Positions 1 through 7,500 of a stretch of 27,754 nt of DNA are shown in pieces (the stretch's first letter is position 1; each line of letters opens with the position of its first letter). The stretch spans positions 1 to 27,754 of the forward strand of contig JAGLQA010000061.1 in the NCBI GenBank assembly GCA_023137075.1. Reading direction: 5' to 3'. The DNA comes from Candidatus Aminicenantota bacterium. Its GTDB lineage: Bacteria > Acidobacteriota > Aminicenantia > UBA2199. A program made the translations under genes and the position numbers. Below the pieces are notes generated by a model. That model worked only from the letters and a program-made list of their open reading frames with translations. It searched no databases and was not told where the DNA came from.

Positions 1-671
1 CCGGAACAGGAATTCAACATCGCTAACAGGGCTGCCAGGCCGCTGAAATTGGCTCCGTACCCTACCGACGTGGGAACGGCAATGACCGGGGTAGAGGTAA
101 GACCGGCAACTACCGAGGGCAGCGCCCCTTCCATGCCGGCAATCACGATAATCACATTGTAACCGTTTAACCGGTCCTGGAGATCGAGAATCCGTGAGAT
201 ACAGGCCACCCCGACATCATACTCCTTTTCCGTTTTATTTCCTAAGTAGACCGCGGATACATAGGCTTCCTCCGCCACCCCTTCGTCCGAAGTACCGGCC
301 GAAAGGACCAGTACCCGGCCCTTTTGTTTTATCTCCGCTTCCCTGTCAAAGGTGACAAGCCGCGCCTTTTGGTGATAGACCAGGTTTGGGAAAGAACCTT
401 TTAAGCGTTCATATTTTTCGGCAGTGATTCGGGTGATTAAAATATCTTCCTCGATTTCTTCGAATTTTTTTATGATTTTTTCCAATTGTTCGTTACTTTT
501 TCCACTGCCGTAGATGACTTCCGGTAAACCCCGCCGGATTTTCCTGTGGAAATCGAGCTTGATGTTACCCATGTTGTGATAGGGCAAATTTTGCAGCGAT
601 TTCAGGAAATCCGCTTCCGACAGCTCACCCGATTTTAGTAACTTGATTTTTTTACTAATGGTTTCCTTCAT
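1..671 (-). CDS. larB: LarB, nickel-pincer cofactor biosynthesis (3' end cut by window)
   Basis: LarB carboxylates nicotinic acid adenine dinucleotide and hydrolyses it to pyridinium-3,5-biscarboxylic acid mononucleotide, the first step towards the nickel-pincer nucleotide of lactate racemase-type enzymes; it acts in the cytoplasm. Reading from the ATG at 671, 223 codons are visible and the frame is open to the window edge. The N-terminal part has the family signature DFHRKIRRGLPEVIYG, followed by the AIR-carboxylase-like core with SAGTSDEGVAEEA, VIAGMEGALPSVVAGL and PTSVGYGANFSGLAALL. These match LarB closely. Family members are about 250 residues, so only a short C-terminal piece is missing. 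The start overlaps the end of the upstream DUF362 gene by 17 bases, which suggests translational coupling. larC and larE are not in view. Confidence 0.93.
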   Translation of the reverse strand, partial: MKETISKKIKLLKSGELSEADFLKSLQNLPYHNMGNIKLDFHRKIRRGLPEVIYGSGKSNEQLEKIIKKFEEIEEDILITRITAEKYERLKGSFPNLVYHQKARLVTFDREAEIKQKGRVLVLSAGTSDEGVAEEAYVSAVYLGNKTEKEYDVGVACISRILDLQDRLNGYNVIIVIAGMEGALPSVVAGLTSTPVIAVPTSVGYGANFSGLAALLAMLNSCS

Positions 672-1641
672 ATTTTTCTTTTCCATTATCTCTTGTATGG
701 TTATGGTTAAGACGTCTCCATTGTTTCTGACGCTGGAAGAAAGGATGCGGGCGATAGGGGAATTTTACCTGGGGCGGGTCGACGCCAATCACGTTTTGCC
801 ACCTGTTGTTGCCCAGGCCCTCACGATAGGCAAAGGTTATATAGGATACGTCATCGACTTCAAAACCCATAATGTAGGTTGTTAAAGCGTCGGCCAGGAC
901 GACATCTTCCGACGCGATGGCAAAGCCGTGGAAAACGGGGCTCCCTTTTACCGGGCCTTTTCCCTCCATACCGTAAAGGCCGTCGACCAGGGTCATTGAA
1001 GGTTTTATTTCTTTCAATAAGCGAGCAAAATTTTTACCGGCGTTCACGACAAGCTGCGGCAGTTTATCACTGGTGGAAAAATTTATTTTTTTCATTTCCG
1101 CAGCGGTTGCTCCATACATTAAAACCCGGTCTTCGGGCTGCACATAGCCGATGATGTTGGGGATAGATAGGGCAACGGGGAAGATGTTATGGGTTTTGGG
1201 AGGTACGACCGTGATAATATAATCGGCATCAAACCGGGTAAACCTTACCCTTTTCATCCCGGATAATGTAAACACTTCTATTTCATTGTCATGTGTACAC
1301 TCGTCAAGATTTACTAATTTGGCGCCGTTTAGCTCAACTTCCTTGTATTTAAATTTGTAAAAAATATCCCCGGTGGTTTTCCCGCAATAGTAAGCGCCGT
1401 CGGAACCTTCAATCACCGAAATGTCGGATGTGCCGAAGTGGTCTTTCAGATAACAGACCAACGATTCGACGGTTTCGTGATGGGTGTTGGAATATATCTC
1501 CCGGGACCCGGACAGATCGATCTTTATGGCCACTTTATCGGAGGATTTCAGGTTGAGATAGGGGCTAATGGTATCCATAACCTTTCTTACAAACTCATTT
1601 TGCCGTGTCTCTTTTATTAATACGACTTCTTTTCGTTTCAT
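655..1641 (-). CDS. DUF362 domain-containing protein
   Basis: A 328-residue protein of the DUF362 family (COG2006), whose biochemical role is not established; some members carry added ferredoxin domains, but none is visible here. Family-like segments are the beginning VVLIKETRQNEFVRKVMD, the central VVPPKTHNIFPVALSIPNI (lysine and threonine in the characteristic PKTH position), and SMTLVDGLYGMEGKGPVKG followed by VLADALTTYIMGF. No signal peptide or membrane segment is seen. The ATG at 1641 is preceded by AGGAGAT at a suitable distance. It lies 110 bases after the DUF89 gene and overlaps larB, so the three minus-strand genes probably form a unit. A role in nickel or other cofactor metabolism is only an inference from larB. 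The C-terminal tail is unusually basic and rich in His, Arg and Asn. Confidence 0.8.
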   Translation of the reverse strand: MKRKEVVLIKETRQNEFVRKVMDTISPYLNLKSSDKVAIKIDLSGSREIYSNTHHETVESLVCYLKDHFGTSDISVIEGSDGAYYCGKTTGDIFYKFKYKEVELNGAKLVNLDECTHDNEIEVFTLSGMKRVRFTRFDADYIITVVPPKTHNIFPVALSIPNIIGYVQPEDRVLMYGATAAEMKKINFSTSDKLPQLVVNAGKNFARLLKEIKPSMTLVDGLYGMEGKGPVKGSPVFHGFAIASEDVVLADALTTYIMGFEVDDVSYITFAYREGLGNNRWQNVIGVDPPQVKFPYRPHPFFQRQKQWRRLNHNHTRDNGKEKYEGNH

Positions 1642-1675
1642 TTCAATCTCATCTCCTTTACAGGATTAGAAATTA

Positions 1676-1684
1676 AGTATACCA
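1676..1684 (-). promoter_or_regulatory. Possible extended -10 promoter for DUF362-larB
   Basis: On the minus strand an extended -10 element TGG-TATACT lies about 35 bases before the DUF362 start. The hexamer 17 bases upstream (TTCCAT) is a poor -35, so the element would rely on the TGN extension. Readthrough from the DUF89 gene is an alternative. Confidence 0.35.
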
Positions 1685-1751
1685 TTATTTGTCTTATAAT
1701 GGAATAGATGCGCGACAGTAAAATTCCTTTCAAGATCGCGGAATCCTTATT

Positions 1752-2642
1752 TTACCTGCCTTTCCCCTTTTCTGCCTTTAGGGTACGGTTAAAGGCAAAC
1801 AGGAGGGATCCCAATTCCAGGTTGGCACAGCGGGCCACCACATCGCATTTCACTTTCAGCATGAAGAGGATGTCCCTGTCCTCTGCTTCAAGGGTTTCAA
1901 AGTTTCCTTGCCCCTTTGAAATGACGATGTCCGCGCTTTGATAGATATTTTGAAACTTTTCCGTGGATTTAGAAATCACCGTGCCGGCAAAGGTGGACCC
2001 GGTTTTTATCACCTCTGCCACTTTATCAAGGCCGATATAGCGGGCATCTTCTTCCAGCATATCGTTGATTGCCGGCGCTGATCTCACACCGTAAACGATG
2101 GTTACCGCCGGGTTAAAACGGCGAATCTCCTCGATGAAGAGCCGGTCAAAGACCGCTTCCCCGGCATTGTCTCCTATAATTACCAATTTTTTTCCCCCCG
2201 GCAGGCGTCTCCTGAATTCGGCATAGTCGTCGATAGAAAGCAGAACATCGTCGAATCGTTGAAATAGTTCATCCGGGTCAAAGAGGCGCACGGCTCCGTA
2301 ATCGATGATGTTTCCCATCAATGAATAAATGGCCGCTTTTTTCAACGGATCGGGAGAGTTTCTTATTTTCTCCCGGAAAAAATCTATTTTATTCAGGATC
2401 AGGTCGTTTTGTTCCTTTCTCAGTTTTTTATAGGGGTCTTTTTCTCCCGATATGTCGCTGAATAGCCGGTATATCTTTTCGGCAAATTCAGGGGAGGACA
2501 TTTTTTTGTAATCGATTTCACCGGCTTTTTGCAGCGCTTTTTTAAAAATAAGGTCTTTTTTGTCCTGGTCCACCCCGGTGTATTCGCAGACCCGGATGAC
2601 CTGGTTCAGCACACAACCGACACAATTGTTATCCGAAAGCAT
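1752..2642 (-). CDS. DUF89 / ARMT1-like metal-dependent phosphatase
   Basis: A 296-residue protein of the ARMT1-like (DUF89) family. Characterised members are metal-dependent (Mn, Co or Ni) phosphatases acting on damaged or reactive phosphometabolites; the substrate here is unknown. The N-terminal CVGC pair (Cys7, Cys10) followed by LNQVIRV is typical of the bacterial and archaeal short form. The metal-site motif DNAGEAVFD lies near residues 158-166, and the later signature KGQGNFETLE is intact. The length is normal for this subfamily. It is soluble, with no signal peptide. It is the first gene of the minus-strand group with DUF362 and larB. The ATG at 2642 has AGGAG upstream. Substrate assignment would be speculation. 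Confidence 0.87.
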   Translation of the reverse strand: MLSDNNCVGCVLNQVIRVCEYTGVDQDKKDLIFKKALQKAGEIDYKKMSSPEFAEKIYRLFSDISGEKDPYKKLRKEQNDLILNKIDFFREKIRNSPDPLKKAAIYSLMGNIIDYGAVRLFDPDELFQRFDDVLLSIDDYAEFRRRLPGGKKLVIIGDNAGEAVFDRLFIEEIRRFNPAVTIVYGVRSAPAINDMLEEDARYIGLDKVAEVIKTGSTFAGTVISKSTEKFQNIYQSADIVISKGQGNFETLEAEDRDILFMLKVKCDVVARCANLELGSLLFAFNRTLKAEKGKGR

Positions 2643-2672
2643 ATAGTCTCCTGTTTCTGAAAATGAGCACCC

Positions 2673-2701
2673 ATTATATCGCCTAATTCGTCAAGCTGCA
2701 A
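2673..2701 (-). promoter_or_regulatory. Promoter of DUF89 gene
   Basis: On the minus strand TTGCAG (2696-2701) is followed after 17 bases by a perfect TATAAT (2673-2678), about 30 bases before the DUF89 start codon. The -35 matches consensus in four of six positions. Confidence 0.5.
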
Positions 2702-2818
2702 ATTCTCCCGGGTAAACCGATGCGCCCGGAGGAAAGGCTCAAAACCCCGCATTTAGGCTTTCTGGGGGGGTCAAACCCCATATGTTGTGTATAAATTTAA
2801 AAAAATTGAAAAATTTAC

Positions 2819-2848
2819 TTGACAATCAGGAGAAAAAAATACTAAAAT
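2819..2848 (+). promoter_or_regulatory. Sigma-70 promoter for thioredoxin-amrS (distal)
   Basis: TTGACA at 2819-2824, an 18-base spacer and TAAAAT at 2843-2848. Transcription from here would begin near 2855 and give a leader of about 120 bases before the thioredoxin gene. Confidence 0.7.
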
Positions 2849-2862
2849 ATAACCTTGAGTTT

Positions 2863-2902
2863 GGGGATTAAAGATAAGGGCTCACTTTAATCTAAAATCC
2901 CC
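2863..2902 (+). promoter_or_regulatory. Leader with two mutually exclusive stems
   Basis: An 8-base-pair stem, GATTAAAG (2866-2873) with CTTTAATC (2885-2892), overlaps an alternative 7-base-pair stem, GGGGATT (2863-2869) with AATCCCC (2896-2902). The two share GATT and cannot form together. No strong T tract follows. This could be an attenuator-like or RNA-stability element, but chance is possible. Confidence 0.3.
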
Positions 2903-2920
2903 GGCCTGTTTTGTTTTATT

Positions 2921-2944
2921 TGATATAATTAATTTTAATTATAT
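2921..2944 (+). promoter_or_regulatory. Proximal extended -10 promoter inside an AT palindrome
   Basis: TGA-TATAAT (2921-2929) is a perfect extended -10 element with no clear -35. It lies inside an inverted repeat in which ATATAATTAA (2923-2932) pairs with TTAATTATAT (2935-2944) around a TT centre. The arrangement could put a promoter and an operator together, about 40 bases before the thioredoxin start. Confidence 0.45.
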
Positions 2945-2975
2945 AGTAATGTAGAGGTAAAAGAAGGAGACTTAA

Positions 2976-3299
2976 ATGAGTAGTGAGTTGATTTCCGCCG
3001 ATGATACTAATTTTAACCTTTTATTAAACGATCGGAAAGCCATCATCGTTGATTTCTGGTCCCCCGGTTGTAATCCCTGTATCACATTGGAACCGGGGCT
3101 TAAAAAAATCGCAACCGATTATAAGGCGCAAGTCAAAGTATTAAAAGTAAACGTCAACGAGAGTCCCAGGACATCGTCCCGGTTTTTCGTGAGGGGCCTT
3201 CCCACCCTTTTATTCATTAAAGACGGCAATGTCAAAACACAGATTGTGGGCGCCGTGCATCCGAATCAAATTGAAGAGAAACTCCGGGAGGTCATCTAA
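2976..3299 (+). CDS. Thioredoxin-family protein with a CNPC active site
   Basis: A 107-residue single-domain thioredoxin fold, the usual length for a cytoplasmic thioredoxin, with no signal peptide. The redox site is W28-SPG-C32-N-P-C35 where classic thioredoxin has WCGPC, so the dithiol is kept but the two residues between the cysteines differ, which is known to shift redox potential. The cis-proline loop RGLPTLLF and the following strand with KDGN and VGAVH are intact. The ATG at 2976 is preceded by AAGGAG at good distance. It is followed after 57 bases by the radical SAM gene on the same strand. It could be a general thioredoxin or a dedicated reductant for a partner; the sequence does not decide. 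Confidence 0.88.
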   Translation: MSSELISADDTNFNLLLNDRKAIIVDFWSPGCNPCITLEPGLKKIATDYKAQVKVLKVNVNESPRTSSRFFVRGLPTLLFIKDGNVKTQIVGAVHPNQIEEKLREVI

Positions 3300-3356
3300 G
3301 GCCTTCATTGCGGTACCCCGATGCGGTAATATCCCGGTTTCTCCTGTGGAGGGGCA

Positions 3357-4367
3357 ATGAAAGAAGCACTGTTATATAAGAAGGGCGACAGCGGAAAAGT
3401 GGAGTGTGTGCTCTGCGCTCATCATTGTACCTTAAAAGAAGGTCAGTCCGGCGTGTGCCGGGTCAGAAAGAATATAAACGGGAAATTGTATTCTTTAAAT
3501 TATGACAAAGTCGCGGCCACCCATTCCGATCCAATCGAAAAAAAACCCCTGTACCATTTCTTGCCCGCTTCCACATCCTATTCGATCGCGGCTATGGGGT
3601 GTAATTTTAATTGCACCTTTTGTCAGAATCATTCCCTGTCCATGGTGGAGGATGAAGCTGGGATCTATGGGGAGCGCATTTCTCCCGAAGACCTGGTTGC
3701 CGCGGCATTGAGAGCCGGTTCACAATCGATCTCCTATACCTATTCCGAACCGACCATTTACTTCGAGTTGATGATAGAAACCGCCCGGTTGGCAAAAGAG
3801 AAGGGTTTAAAAAATGTGATGGTAACCAATGGTTTCATGAGTCCGGAGGCATTGGACATGATGGCGCCCTATTTAGATGGAGCGAACGTGGATTTAAAAG
3901 CGTTTTCCGAGCATTTTTATCGGAAATACAGCGGCGCCGGGTTGGCTCCCGTGTTAGATACCATAAAGGGCATGAAAAAAAATGGAATCTGGGTAGAGGT
4001 GACCACGCTCCTAATCCCGGGTTTAAACTCGGATAAAGATGAGTTGACAAAATTGATCTCCTTTATCGCGGATGTGGATCCCGCCATACCCTGGCATGTC
4101 TCCCGTTTCTTCCCCCATTACAAATTATTAGATGCACCTATCACCGATACGGGATTGATATTCGAAACCCTGAGTATCGCGAAAGAGATCGGGCTCAAGT
4201 ATCTATACGGTGGGAATATTACCTCTCATAAATGGTCCGACACCTACTGCCCCTCCTGTGAGACGCTCTTGATCGAAAGAAGCGGGCATTTCACGAATGT
4301 CAGGAATATGTCCGACGGAGAATGCGGCAATTGCGGCGAAAAAATTGCCGGTGTTTTTTCGGCATGA
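3357..4367 (+). CDS. amrS: AmmeMemoRadiSam-system radical SAM enzyme (AmrS-like)
   Basis: A 336-residue radical SAM protein of the AmrS (PflA-like, COG1180) family, commonly found with Memo and AMMECR1 proteins in a conserved system of unresolved function. The cluster-binding motif is C82-NFN-C86-TF-C89, here CxxxCxxC. Before it lies a four-cysteine N-terminal segment (ECVLCAHHC, then GVC), and the C-terminus has a zinc-ribbon-like pair of CPSC and CGNC motifs. Other family-like segments are YSLNYDKVAATHSDPIEKKP and SYTYSEPTIYFEL. The SAM domain is soluble and full length. GGAGGGG precedes the ATG and could be partly covered by a CTCC-TGT-GGAG hairpin (3341-3351). Memo and AMMECR1 genes are absent from the neighbourhood, so the gene is separated from its usual partners. 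Confidence 0.9.
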   Translation: MKEALLYKKGDSGKVECVLCAHHCTLKEGQSGVCRVRKNINGKLYSLNYDKVAATHSDPIEKKPLYHFLPASTSYSIAAMGCNFNCTFCQNHSLSMVEDEAGIYGERISPEDLVAAALRAGSQSISYTYSEPTIYFELMIETARLAKEKGLKNVMVTNGFMSPEALDMMAPYLDGANVDLKAFSEHFYRKYSGAGLAPVLDTIKGMKKNGIWVEVTTLLIPGLNSDKDELTKLISFIADVDPAIPWHVSRFFPHYKLLDAPITDTGLIFETLSIAKEIGLKYLYGGNITSHKWSDTYCPSCETLLIERSGHFTNVRNMSDGECGNCGEKIAGVFSA

Positions 4368-4395
4368 CGGTATCCGCGCAATTTTTAATCATTCT

Positions 4396-5415
4396 TTACC
4401 AAATATTTTCAACATGCAGTTCGATTTTTTCAGTTTCAGGATTTTCAAAAAGATAGAAATATTTACCCTTTTTGAATGTATAGGGTGAGAACTCAATCGT
4501 ATTTATATCCGCGCCCGGTAGATATATCTTTTTCAGAATTTTCCCATTAAAATCGATGATGATGAATCGTGACTTATATACTCCCATTTTCATTTCGTAA
4601 GTATGGACGTATATCTTTTTATCATCCACCACGAAATTTTTCATCACCGGGAAATAATCAGGAAAATAGGCCAACCGCCTCATCTCCTCACTTAGAGAAC
4701 GCAAGCGAATGTCTTTTCTGGCCCATTCCCAGGTTTTATCGATAAAGGTTCGGGTTACTTTTTTCTTTTTATAGCCGGTCTTAATGGTGTGCAGCAATTC
4801 TCCGGATGAGTTGTAAACGTTTATCGCAAAGTCGCCGTTTTGGTCGAAAGAATAGATTCTTCCTTCATACTTCCTGATAAAAATGAGGTGGGGCAGCATA
4901 TCGATCCGACCGGATCTTTTATAGTGAGGATAATGGCGGCAATAAACGGTTTTGTTGTGTTTGAGTTCATTATTAAAAAAAAACAGCCCGATTGAATTGC
5001 ACTCATTTTCGTTGAACACCGATTTTGTGAGTGCAAAATTAGTATCCATGGAAATTACCTGGAGAGCAATAAAAGGAAGCCGTTTTTCCTTGAGGAATTC
5101 TCCTTTTTTTGTGAAGAGGACAATTTTTGAACGGGAATTGAGAAGAATATTAGATTTGTCAACCTCCATCTGGAGCTTATAATTGGGAATGGGATTTAGC
5201 TCTCCGGGACCGTTTCCCTTTTTGCCGAATCTCTTTAACAGCCGGTAATCTTTCAACGAGTACATATACACAAAGGCGTCTTCAAGAATATAAAGCGTCT
5301 CTCCATCGATGGCAATTTTTTCAGGTCTTCCTAAGTTATCCATTTCGGCGATTTTCTCTCCTGAAAGCGTTATCGCAAGAATCAATAAAATTGTAAATAT
5401 AATGGTTTCTCTCAT
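4396..5415 (-). CDS. Secreted six-bladed beta-propeller protein
   Basis: A 339-residue protein with an N-terminal hydrophobic segment (about residues 4-18) that looks like a signal peptide, so it is probably exported. The mature part shows repeated beta-rich blades of the NHL / six-bladed propeller kind: short segments of the type LYILEDAFVYMYSLKDYRLL, then KRFGKKGNGPGELNPIPN, the signature often seen in this family. No enzymatic residues are recognisable. Such proteins are abundant in Aminicenantes and Bacteroidetes genomes and their ligands are mostly unknown. It ends 28 bases from the end of the convergent radical SAM gene and begins about 200 bases downstream of dinB; it appears to stand alone. 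Confidence 0.75.
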   Translation of the reverse strand: MRETIIFTILLILAITLSGEKIAEMDNLGRPEKIAIDGETLYILEDAFVYMYSLKDYRLLKRFGKKGNGPGELNPIPNYKLQMEVDKSNILLNSRSKIVLFTKKGEFLKEKRLPFIALQVISMDTNFALTKSVFNENECNSIGLFFFNNELKHNKTVYCRHYPHYKRSGRIDMLPHLIFIRKYEGRIYSFDQNGDFAINVYNSSGELLHTIKTGYKKKKVTRTFIDKTWEWARKDIRLRSLSEEMRRLAYFPDYFPVMKNFVVDDKKIYVHTYEMKMGVYKSRFIIIDFNGKILKKIYLPGADINTIEFSPYTFKKGKYFYLFENPETEKIELHVENIW

Positions 5416-5554
5416 TGGGACTCCTCCTTCTTTCTACTGTAAGCAAACCGTCTCAATTTCATCATTTTTCCTATTCGCCCGGTTTTCAGGGATTCCCGCC
5501 TCGCTGCCTCTCCGCGGGCGAGACTGAAATCCGAAAAACCCAGGAAGAAGTATA

Positions 5555-5583
5555 TAAATACCACAAATATCAAAAATTTACAA
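5555..5583 (-). promoter_or_regulatory. Possible promoter of the beta-propeller gene
   Basis: On the minus strand TTGTAA (5578-5583), a 17-base spacer and TATTTA (5555-5560) preceded by TGG. The leader to the ATG would be about 135 bases and contains a GC-rich patch (about 5485-5525). Modest match only. Confidence 0.3.
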
Positions 5584-5614
5584 GCCCCTTTTAAAAAAAA
5601 TCTGTTAAATAGGT

Positions 5615-6802
5615 TTATTTTGTCAAAGAGGCTGTCTTTAAAACAATCCCTTCCCGTTCCACCGGGTAGATATCTTTGAGCAAAAGTTCCCTGGCCGTCA
5701 CAATCGAAGAAAATCCGAAACGTTTCTTAATATCCCTTACTCCAGCGCTTAGTTTTTCACCTTTAACGGACACAAAGGGCAGTAAATCTCTGCGGTTAGT
5801 GATATCTTCTACTTTTGCACCCACCAGGCGCAGGGCCCTTTTTTTCTTTTTTAAGAGCACATTCAGCAAATGCAAAGCTGTTTGCCACAGGCTGCTGTAG
5901 GAATAGGTGGGGTAATCAAGCGGCAGCCTCCTGGAGTAAGTTGAAAAATCGCTGAACCTGACTTTGACCTCTATCCGTCCGGCAAAGAGTTTGTTTTCGC
6001 CTAAGTGAACCGATAACCGGGAAACTAAATAAGCCAGGTGGGAGGAGATTAACTCTCGATCCGATATATCCTCAGGGAAGGTAGTCTCCCGGCTGTAACT
6101 TTTTGTCTTCGGCTCTTTGCGGACCGGGAAGCCGGACCCGGAATAAAAATGAGGCCCTATTGTTCGTCTCCAGATAGAGGGATAGGCGGTTTCCAATTGT
6201 TTCACCGTATTAATTCCCAACCCCCTCAGGATTAACAGTGTATGGGGGCCGATACCGGGAATTTTTTCTATCGAAATATTTGTGATAAACTCCCTTTCAT
6301 TGTACAGGACAAAAAAATTGCCCGGTTTGGCTGCTTCCGTGGCCAGTTTTGCGCCCAATTTCGAGAAGCCCAAACCGGCAGATACCTTCAAACCGATTTC
6401 GCGCTCCACGGCACATTTTATCTCATGACCCAACCGGTATACCGAAGAAGAAAGATATTTCGTGCCGCTTAAATCGATATAAGCCTCGTCGATGGAATAA
6501 TTTTCAACCCGCGGTGAGAATCTTTTCAAACAGGCAAAGAACCGGCCGGAAACCCGGCTGTAGATATGATAACGTCCTCTTAAAAAAATTCCCCGCGGGC
6601 ATCTTTTGGCTGCGGTTTGCAGGGCCATACCGGAGTGAACACCGTATTTGCGCGCTTCGTAGGACGCAGTGCAAACAACGCCTCGTTCGCCGGGCAGCCC
6701 GCCAACGATAACGGGTTTGCCTTTCAGGGCGGGGTTCAGCTTCACCTCCACGGCCGCAAAGAAGGCGTCGATGTCGATATGCAGCACGAATGGAAGGCTC
6801 AC
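5615..6802 (-). CDS. dinB: DNA polymerase IV (Y family)
   Basis: A 395-residue translesion polymerase that copies damaged templates. The catalytic residues are present: D10 in HIDIDAFFAAVE with the adjacent aromatic steric-gate position, and D105-E106 in SIDEAY. The palm/fingers segment SYEARKYGV and the HhH region EKIPGIGPHTLLILRGLGI follow, then the little-finger domain. Because these residues are intact this is an active DinB-type enzyme and not the catalytically dead ImuB. No clear clamp-binding QxxLF-like motif is visible at the C-terminus. The GTG start at 6802 overlaps the lexA stop (GTGA), so the two are co-transcribed and probably translationally coupled. This places dinB under the LexA operator upstream of lexA. 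Confidence 0.93.
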   Translation of the reverse strand: MSLPFVLHIDIDAFFAAVEVKLNPALKGKPVIVGGLPGERGVVCTASYEARKYGVHSGMALQTAAKRCPRGIFLRGRYHIYSRVSGRFFACLKRFSPRVENYSIDEAYIDLSGTKYLSSSVYRLGHEIKCAVEREIGLKVSAGLGFSKLGAKLATEAAKPGNFFVLYNEREFITNISIEKIPGIGPHTLLILRGLGINTVKQLETAYPSIWRRTIGPHFYSGSGFPVRKEPKTKSYSRETTFPEDISDRELISSHLAYLVSRLSVHLGENKLFAGRIEVKVRFSDFSTYSRRLPLDYPTYSYSSLWQTALHLLNVLLKKKKRALRLVGAKVEDITNRRDLLPFVSVKGEKLSAGVRDIKKRFGFSSIVTARELLLKDIYPVEREGIVLKTASLTK

Positions 6803-7377
6803 GTGTACTTTCTGAGAACGGCAATCACTTTTCCCACTAATCGGAAAGGTGAGTAAATAGGCGGGTATTCGGGATTTTCGGGCACCAACCAGAATGTTTT
6901 CCTGTCTTTTTTCAATCGTTTGAGTGTGATGGAGGAATCGTCAAGCAGCGCCACTACCATTTCGCCCGGTTCCGCACTAGGTGTTTGTCGGACCACAACA
7001 ACGTCACCATCCTGGATATAGGCGTCTTTCATGCTGTGCCCCTGCACTTTAAAACCCACCGCATCTCCCCCGGCCTTCTCGATCATCCACAATGGTAGAT
7101 CGACCTCCTCGCCTAAGGATTCAAATATCTCGTGGGGAGAACCGGCCGGGACATAGCCGACTAAGGGAACAGTGGTCGTATCTGCTTCCACTTTCCAATA
7201 GCGGCCGATTTTTTTGAGATATCCTTTTTCATGCAGCCGGTTGAGGTAGGCGTGAACGGTTGCGGGGGAAGAGAGCCCTATTTGTGTTCCTATTTCCCGG
7301 ACAGTGGGGAAATAGCCACTTTCCCGGACCATCTCTTTCAGACTTTCCAGGAAATATTTTTGTTTTTTTGAAAGCAT
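6799..7377 (-). CDS. lexA: LexA repressor
   Basis: A 192-residue SOS repressor. The N-terminal winged helix-turn-helix (about residues 1-65) has PTVREIGTQIGLSSPATVHA, closer to the Bacillus-type recognition helix than to the E. coli one. The C-terminal peptidase domain has the Ala78-Gly79 self-cleavage bond in YVPAGSP, nucleophile Ser115 in GHSMKD and general-base Lys153 in ITLKRLKK. All elements for RecA-stimulated self-cleavage are present. It is first in an operon with dinB, to which it is joined by a four-base overlap. A consensus-like promoter and a GTTC-N7-GTTC repeat next to its start codon suggest autoregulation. Confidence 0.96.
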   Translation of the reverse strand: MLSKKQKYFLESLKEMVRESGYFPTVREIGTQIGLSSPATVHAYLNRLHEKGYLKKIGRYWKVEADTTTVPLVGYVPAGSPHEIFESLGEEVDLPLWMIEKAGGDAVGFKVQGHSMKDAYIQDGDVVVVRQTPSAEPGEMVVALLDDSSITLKRLKKDRKTFWLVPENPEYPPIYSPFRLVGKVIAVLRKYT

Positions 7378-7379
7378 TC

Positions 7380-7394
7380 GTTCGGCCTCCGTTC
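7380..7394 (-). promoter_or_regulatory. Predicted LexA operator of lexA-dinB
   Basis: Plus-strand GTTC (7380-7383), seven bases, GTTC (7391-7394). It starts three bases upstream of the lexA start codon, covers the ribosome-binding region and sits at the expected transcription start, six bases past the -10. The same spacing is the LexA box described for Alphaproteobacteria (GTTC-N7-GTTC). An identical pattern lies at the same relative position in the dnaE-like promoter. Confidence 0.75.
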
Positions 7395-7400
7395 GCCTAT

Positions 7401-7429
7401 ATGATAATATTTTTTTTCCCGGTTGTCAA
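7401..7429 (-). promoter_or_regulatory. Promoter of lexA-dinB
   Basis: Minus strand: perfect TTGACA (7424-7429), 17-base spacer, TATCAT (7401-7406). Transcription would begin near 7394, giving a leader of about 17 bases that carries GGAGG. Confidence 0.8.
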
Positions 7430-7500
7430 CTTTTTTCTTAAATTGTATAAATCCGGGAACCGGTTGCTGAAAGTGATAAGATTTCCTCGAAGCGAACCGG

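Larger units (their letters stand above)
2643..2975. other. Divergent 333-base regulatory gap between DUF89 and thioredoxin genes
   Basis: This non-coding stretch separates divergent genes and holds promoters in both directions, a leader with competing stems and an AT-rich palindrome, all listed separately. It also holds a small G-run/C-run hairpin (TGGGG at 2763-2767 with CCCCA at 2776-2780) that lacks a T tract, so I do not call it a terminator. No small gene is convincing. Confidence 0.7.

Noticed and set aside
2763..2780. G-run/C-run hairpin as terminator
   Set aside because: No T tract on either strand and it lies between divergent genes where no transcript should end.
5485..5525. GC-rich patch with short inverted arms as a terminator of dinB or an attachment site
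   Set aside because: The arms are only five base pairs, no T tract follows, and the patch lies well downstream of the dinB stop.
7458..7465. AACCGGTT palindrome upstream of the lexA promoter
   Set aside because: Only eight bases, upstream of the -35, and not repeated at the dnaE-like promoter.
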